Positions 8,239 to 15,415 of a stretch of DNA of 15,415 bases are shown here, in pieces; positions within the stretch are counted from its first letter, which is position 1, and each line of letters starts with the position of its first letter. A program made the translations under genes and the position numbers. The DNA is from JBGPFS01 sp041483455 (GTDB lineage Bacteria; Chloroflexota; Limnocylindria; Limnocylindrales; CSP1-4). The notes under the pieces were generated by a model that did not search any database, had not been told where the DNA came from, and saw only the letters and a program-made list of their open reading frames with translations. Location of the stretch: NCBI GenBank assembly GCA_041483455.1, contig JBGPFS010000035.1, positions 1 to 15,415 on the forward strand. Reading direction: 5' to 3'.

Positions 8239-8242
<4 letters not shown>
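7208..8242 (-). CDS. ssnA: SsnA-type amidohydrolase, shortened at both ends
   Basis: A 344-residue metal-dependent amidohydrolase of the SsnA family (E. coli SsnA about 440 residues), which acts on purine-derived rings in YgfK/XdhD clusters; the exact substrate is not established here. The metal-ligand set is intact: HxH at His16/His18 (PGLVCAHHHLYSALARG), VHVHVCE with His168, AHCVHL with His194, and Asp237 in GTDGIG. NPFSNLNNGVG (211-221) is typical of SsnA. Most relatives carry ~50 residues of b-sandwich strands before PGLV; here only nine residues precede it. The C-terminal strand region is abbreviated too, ending in a DAGEVRAKAREQAARL helix. The upstream frame stays open inside xdhD but offers no start codon or plausible domain. 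The GTG at 8242 overlaps the xdhD stop (GTGA), and its own TGA overlaps the GTG of ygfK, so it sits in a coupled trio. Confidence 0.88.
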
Positions 8243-10899
<2,657 letters not shown>

Positions 10900-10909
10900 C
10901 GATCCGACT

Positions 10910-10914
10910 CTCCT
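10910..10914 (-). promoter_or_regulatory. Ribosome binding site of xdhD overlapping the guaD stop
   Basis: On the minus strand the sequence reads TAGGAG, so the last two bases of the guaD stop codon TAG begin the AGGAG Shine-Dalgarno. It lies 10 nt before the xdhD ATG at 10899 and fixes that start. It is the clearest ribosome binding site inside this operon. Confidence 0.65.
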
Positions 10915-12265
10915 ATGCCGGCAGCAGCCGCCCCCGGACCCAGGCGCCGCGGACCATCTGCGGGTGGGTTCGGAAGATCAGGCGGCTCACGATCTCGGCG
11001 GGCTCATCTGCACCGCCGGCGCCCGGGATCGGTTCCGTGAGCGACGCGTCGATCGTCATCATGTCCGCCTCCCTGCCCGGCTCGAGCGAACCGATCGTGT
11101 CGGCGAGGCCGAGCGCCCCGGCGCCGCCGAGGGTGCCGAGGCGCAGCCAGCCGAGCGGATCGAGGAGCGGCCGCGGATCGCCACCGACGATCTGCAGGGC
11201 ATGCTGGGCATAGGCCCCGACGCGCATCGCCTCGAAGATCGATGGGTCGGGCCCGCCCGAGACGTCGGCGCCCAACCCGACCGGGATCCCTGCCTCCAGG
11301 TAGCGAGCCAGGGGCATGATCCCGCTCGGCAGGAACAGGTTCGAGGCCGGGCAATGGGCCACGCCGGCACCGCTCTCGGCGAGCCGCTCGACCTCGCGCT
11401 CGGAGAGATGGATGGCGTGCGCGAAGAGCGCGCGCGGCCCGCCGGGACCCAGGGCGCCCGCCCGGTCGTAGACATCCAGGTAGTCGCGAGCCTCCGGGAA
11501 GGCCCTGCGCACCTCGTCCAGCTCGCGCAGATCCTCCGAGAGATGCGTCTGCCAGTGCGACCCCGTCTCCGCAGCCAGCCGCGCCGACGCTCGGAGGACC
11601 TCGGCCGAGCAGCTCAGGGCGAATCGGGGCGTGAACGCGTAGCGCAGCCGACCCTCGTCCCGGCCATGCCAGTGCGCGGCGAGCTCCGCCGACGCGCGGA
11701 GGGCGGCATCCTCGTCCGGGCTCGCAGCGCCGCCGTGCTCGCCGTCGACCGTCCGACCCATCAGGACGAGCCCGATCACGGCCCGGATCCCGTGGGCCTC
11801 CGCGGATCGCAGCAGCACCTCGGTGGCGTCCGGATCGGTGGACCCGTAGGCGACGACGGTCGTGGTGCCGGCTGCGGCGAAAGCGCGCATCGCGAGGGGA
11901 CCGAGCCGTTCCGCCGCCGCCGCGTCGAACCGGCGCTCGAGCGGCAACGTGTATCGCTCCAGCCAGGTCAGCAGGTCCAGCCCGGCACCGACCCCGGCGT
12001 TCGGGAGCTGCGGGATGTGCGTGTGAAGGTCGACCAGGCCCGGCAGGACGAGCCACGGCCGCAGGTCGTGGTCGGGGACGCGGGCCGCGGCGTCGGCTTC
12101 GGGCTCCGAGGCCTCGGCCCAGTCGGCGACCCGGGAGATCCGACCGCGCGGATCCACGTGGACGGCGCCATCCGCGAGGTATCGCGTCCCTCCGGTCGCA
12201 AGCGGGGTCAGGACCCGCGCCCGCAGCCGGAAGGGCGGGCCGACCGGGAGCGATGGCATCGCCAT
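10913..12265 (-). CDS. guaD: Guanine deaminase
   Basis: A 450-residue Zn-dependent amidohydrolase that deaminates guanine to xanthine and ammonia, feeding the two molybdenum hydroxylases. Metal and substrate motifs are intact: PGLVDLHTH with His81/His83, LTWLERYTLPLERRF (99-113), TPRFALSC with Arg214, QTHLSED with His241/Glu244, FAHAIHLS with His283, AHCPASNLFLPSG, and GLGADVSGG with Asp334. The full N- and C-terminal b-sandwich halves are present, in contrast to the neighbouring SsnA. Start choice: an ATG at 12271 directly abuts the only Shine-Dalgarno, GAGG at 12275-12272, whereas the ATG at 12265 lies 6 nt after it and is preferred; ATG 12259 is also possible. It is first in the minus-strand operon guaD-xdhD-ssnA-ygfK, 13 bp before xdhD. 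Other ring deaminases of this superfamily (for example 8-oxoguanine deaminase) are less likely because the TPRFALSC and HLSED blocks match guanine deaminase. Confidence 0.9.
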   Translation of the reverse strand: MAMPSLPVGPPFRLRARVLTPLATGGTRYLADGAVHVDPRGRISRVADWAEASEPEADAAARVPDHDLRPWLVLPGLVDLHTHIPQLPNAGVGAGLDLLTWLERYTLPLERRFDAAAAERLGPLAMRAFAAAGTTTVVAYGSTDPDATEVLLRSAEAHGIRAVIGLVLMGRTVDGEHGGAASPDEDAALRASAELAAHWHGRDEGRLRYAFTPRFALSCSAEVLRASARLAAETGSHWQTHLSEDLRELDEVRRAFPEARDYLDVYDRAGALGPGGPRALFAHAIHLSEREVERLAESGAGVAHCPASNLFLPSGIMPLARYLEAGIPVGLGADVSGGPDPSIFEAMRVGAYAQHALQIVGGDPRPLLDPLGWLRLGTLGGAGALGLADTIGSLEPGREADMMTIDASLTEPIPGAGGADEPAEIVSRLIFRTHPQMVRGAWVRGRLLPA

Positions 12266-12271
12266 GTCCAT

Positions 12272-12275
12272 CCTC
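12272..12275 (-). promoter_or_regulatory. Ribosome binding site deciding the guaD start
   Basis: GAGG on the minus strand, six bases before the ATG at 12265 and directly abutting an in-frame ATG at 12271. The spacing favours 12265 as the initiation codon and shortens the protein by two residues. Confidence 0.5.
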
Positions 12276-12375
12276 GTCCGGCGAGCGGACCCTGACTCCC
12301 GTCCCGAGAGGCCATCTGGCCCTTCCGGGGCTGCTCGCCAGTCCCGAATCTAGCGAGCGAAGAGACGAACATGGC

Positions 12376-12391
12376 CGTGCCCTTCGGCACG
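12376..12391 (+). repeat. Short inverted repeat / hairpin
   Basis: CGTGCC and GGCACG arms around a CTTC loop form a perfect 6-bp stem. It lies upstream of the preferred start of the PLP gene, so it would be an operator half-site pair or a hairpin in the leader. If translation instead began at ATG 12371 it would lie inside the coding region. Confidence 0.35.
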
Positions 12392-12472
12392 TCCTGCGCC
12401 TTTTCGGGTCCCGATCGGGCACGGATCCCGGGCGGCCGTATTCCCGATGCGCACGATCGGATGGGGCATGCG

Positions 12473-13968
<1,496 letters not shown>

Positions 13969-13972
<4 letters not shown>

Positions 13973-15411
13973 CCGTGATGCGCGTGGCGGGCGACACCGG
14001 GACCGCGGTGGTCTGTGCCGGCTGCGGCCACCGGGCGACGGCCGAGGAGCTGTTTCCCATCCGTTGTCCGGCTGCGGTCCCGGGCGACGACATCGACCAC
14101 GTGATGACCAGGGTGCTCCACCCGCACGAGGTCGGATTCCCGAACGGCGGCGAGCCGAACCCCTTCGTTCGCTATCGCGCACTCTTCCGGGCGTACCGTC
14201 TGGCGCGGGCAGCCGGCTGGTCGGACGAACGCTACGTGGAGCGTGTCGAACGGCTCGACCGGGCGGTGGCGGCCGTGGACGGCCACGGGTTCGCGACGAC
14301 GCCGTTCCGGCGATCGGGGCCACTCAGCGACCACCTCGGCTTCGATCGGGCAGGTGGTGCCTGGATCAAGGACGAGACCGGGAATGTCTCCGGCTCGCAC
14401 AAGGCGCGCCACCTGATGGGCGCCATGCTCGAGCTGCTCGTCGCCGAGGAGGTCGGTGGTGCCGCCGGCCGACCGAAGCCCCTCGCGATCGCCTCCTGCG
14501 GCAATGCCGCGCTGGCGGCCGCCGTCGTGGCCCGCGCCGCTGAGCGCAGGCTCGACGTCTTCGTGCCGACCGGGGCCGACCCGGCCGTGCTGGAGCGGCT
14601 CCAGCGCCTCGAGGCACGGGTCACGGAGTGCCCTCGGGCGCCCGGCTCGACCGGCGACCCATCGGTTCATCGGCTGCGCGAGGCGATCGCGGCCGGGGCG
14701 ATCCCCTTCACCTGCCAGGGCAACGAGAACGGCCTGGCCATCGAGGGCGGGGAGACGCTGGGCTACGAGATGGTCTCGGAGCTGGCCCGCCAGGGCCGGA
14801 CGCTCGACCGGCTTGTCGTGCAGGTCGGCGGCGGGGCGCTCGCCTCGTCCTGCGCCCAGGCGTTCGCCGAGGCGCGTGCGCTCGGCGCGATCGACCGGCA
14901 GCCCCGCCTTGACACCGTCCAGACCAGGGGTTGCTGGCCCCTCAAGCGCGCGTACGACCGCGTGGCATCCCGCCTCCGCACACGTATCGGTGCGATCGGG
15001 ACTGGCAACCACGCTGACGGCCGGGCCGTCCGCGAGGCGCTGGGCTACGCCGCGCACCACCGATCGGAGTTCATGTGGCCGTGGGAATCGGAGCCACGGA
15101 GCATCGCCCACGGGATCCTCGATGACGAGACCTACGACTGGCTGGCCGTGGTGCGGGGGATGATCGTCACCGGTGGAACCCCCGTCCTCGTCGACGAGGC
15201 AGGCCTCGTCGAAGCCAACGACCTTGCGCGAGCGACGACCGGGATCGACGCCGACCACACGGGCACGGCCGGCCTGGCGGGACTCGTGGACCTGGTCCGC
15301 CACGGGTCCATCGGGCCCAGCGAGTCGGTTGCCGTCATCTTCAGCGGCGTCCAGCGTGGTCCGCACCCACCCGACGCCACCCACGAACCAAGGGAGCGCA
15401 GGACATCATGA
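13969..15411 (+). CDS. Threonine-synthase-like PLP-dependent enzyme with N-terminal zinc-ribbon remnant
   Basis: A 480-residue fold-type II PLP protein. The N-terminus has CAGCGH (16-21) and a further Cys33, resembling the small zinc-binding knuckle of some threonine synthases. The likely PLP lysine is Lys145 in NVSGSHKARHL (139-149), the Asn loop is ASCGNAALAAA (175-185), and the phosphate loop is VQVGGGALASS (284-294). CQGNENGLAIEGGETLGYEM (249-268) resembles the threonine-synthase segment before the phosphate loop. The C-terminal tail past ~462 is Pro/Arg-rich. It shares the GSHK motif with the preceding enzyme but little else, so this is a pair of distant relatives, possibly two steps or two subunits. 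It is unlikely to be housekeeping threonine synthase, because the lysine motif and context differ. Start GTG 13969 overlaps the previous stop; ATG 13978 is an alternative. Its TGA overlaps the ATG of the next gene. Confidence 0.83.
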
Positions 15412-15415
15412 GAAG
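15408..15415 (+). CDS. Start of the next gene of the PLP operon, cut by window edge
   Basis: The ATG at 15408 overlaps the preceding TGA (ATGA). It is preceded by a purine-rich stretch with AGGGAG (15391-15396) and CAGGA (15399-15403), the latter four bases before the ATG. Only two full codons after the Met or fewer are visible, so no function can be given. By analogy with related clusters a YgeY-, YgeW- or HyuA-like gene would be expected. Confidence 0.5.

Larger units (their letters stand above)
12266..12472. promoter_or_regulatory. Divergent intergenic region between guaD and the PLP-enzyme operon
   Basis: About 200 bp from which the two operons must be transcribed in opposite directions. 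It contains an imperfect inverted repeat (12303-12329, outer CCCG/CGGG arms and inner GGCC/GGCC arms), a 6-bp inverted repeat GCTCGC/GCGAGC with a 14-base spacer (12333-12358), a hairpin (12376-12391) and a perfect 10-bp palindrome CCCGATCGGG (12410-12419). On the minus strand TAGATT (12352-12347) is a possible -10 for guaD, without a convincing -35. A shared regulator acting here is plausible but not shown. Confidence 0.45.

Overview
This window is very GC-rich bacterial DNA, with long GC-driven shadow frames opposite almost every real gene. It is packed with genes for purine catabolism. The lineage cannot be fixed from the sequence. The GC content, frequent GTG starts, 4-bp start/stop overlaps and apparently leaderless promoters would fit an uncultured Chloroflexota or a related high-GC soil or groundwater bacterium; this is inference only.

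Left end (1-1463): the C-terminal part of PTS enzyme I (ptsI, + strand, cut by the window edge) runs tail-to-tail into a small HPr gene (ptsH, - strand). Their stop codons share the tetranucleotide CTAG.

Region 1464-5387: after a 202-bp divergent intergenic region with a candidate leaderless promoter comes a two-gene + strand operon for a xanthine-dehydrogenase-type molybdenum hydroxylase. The catalytic Mo subunit comes first, followed by a fused [2Fe-2S]/FAD subunit, with an ATGA overlap.

Region 5403-12265 (- strand, transcribed right to left): guaD (guanine deaminase), xdhD (a [2Fe-2S]-Mo fusion of the XdhD / selenium-linked molybdenum hydroxylase type), ssnA (amidohydrolase) and ygfK (dihydropyrimidine-dehydrogenase-like barrel plus two 4Fe-4S clusters). 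This is the guaD/xdhD/ssnA/ygfK set known from E. coli and from gut anaerobes, where the wider cluster is linked genetically to oxygen-independent purine/urate breakdown. Two members are clearly cut down. YgfK lacks its whole central flavin/pyridine-nucleotide module, and SsnA lacks the N-terminal strands that normally precede the metal-binding HxH. The small FAD subunit YgfM, usually beside xdhD, is also missing.

Region 12473-15415 (+ strand, divergent from guaD): two different fold-type II PLP enzymes are translationally coupled, and the next gene begins with another ATGA overlap at the right edge. They lie where related clusters carry the amino-acid-forming and ammonia-releasing end of the pathway (ygeX, ygeY, ygeW, hyuA), but neither resembles YgeX.

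A working model is guanine -> xanthine (GuaD) -> urate or another hydroxylated purine (Mo hydroxylases) -> reduction and ring opening (YgfK, SsnA) -> amino-acid-like fragments -> ammonia plus keto acid (PLP pair). The first two steps rest on recognisable enzymes; the rest is inference.
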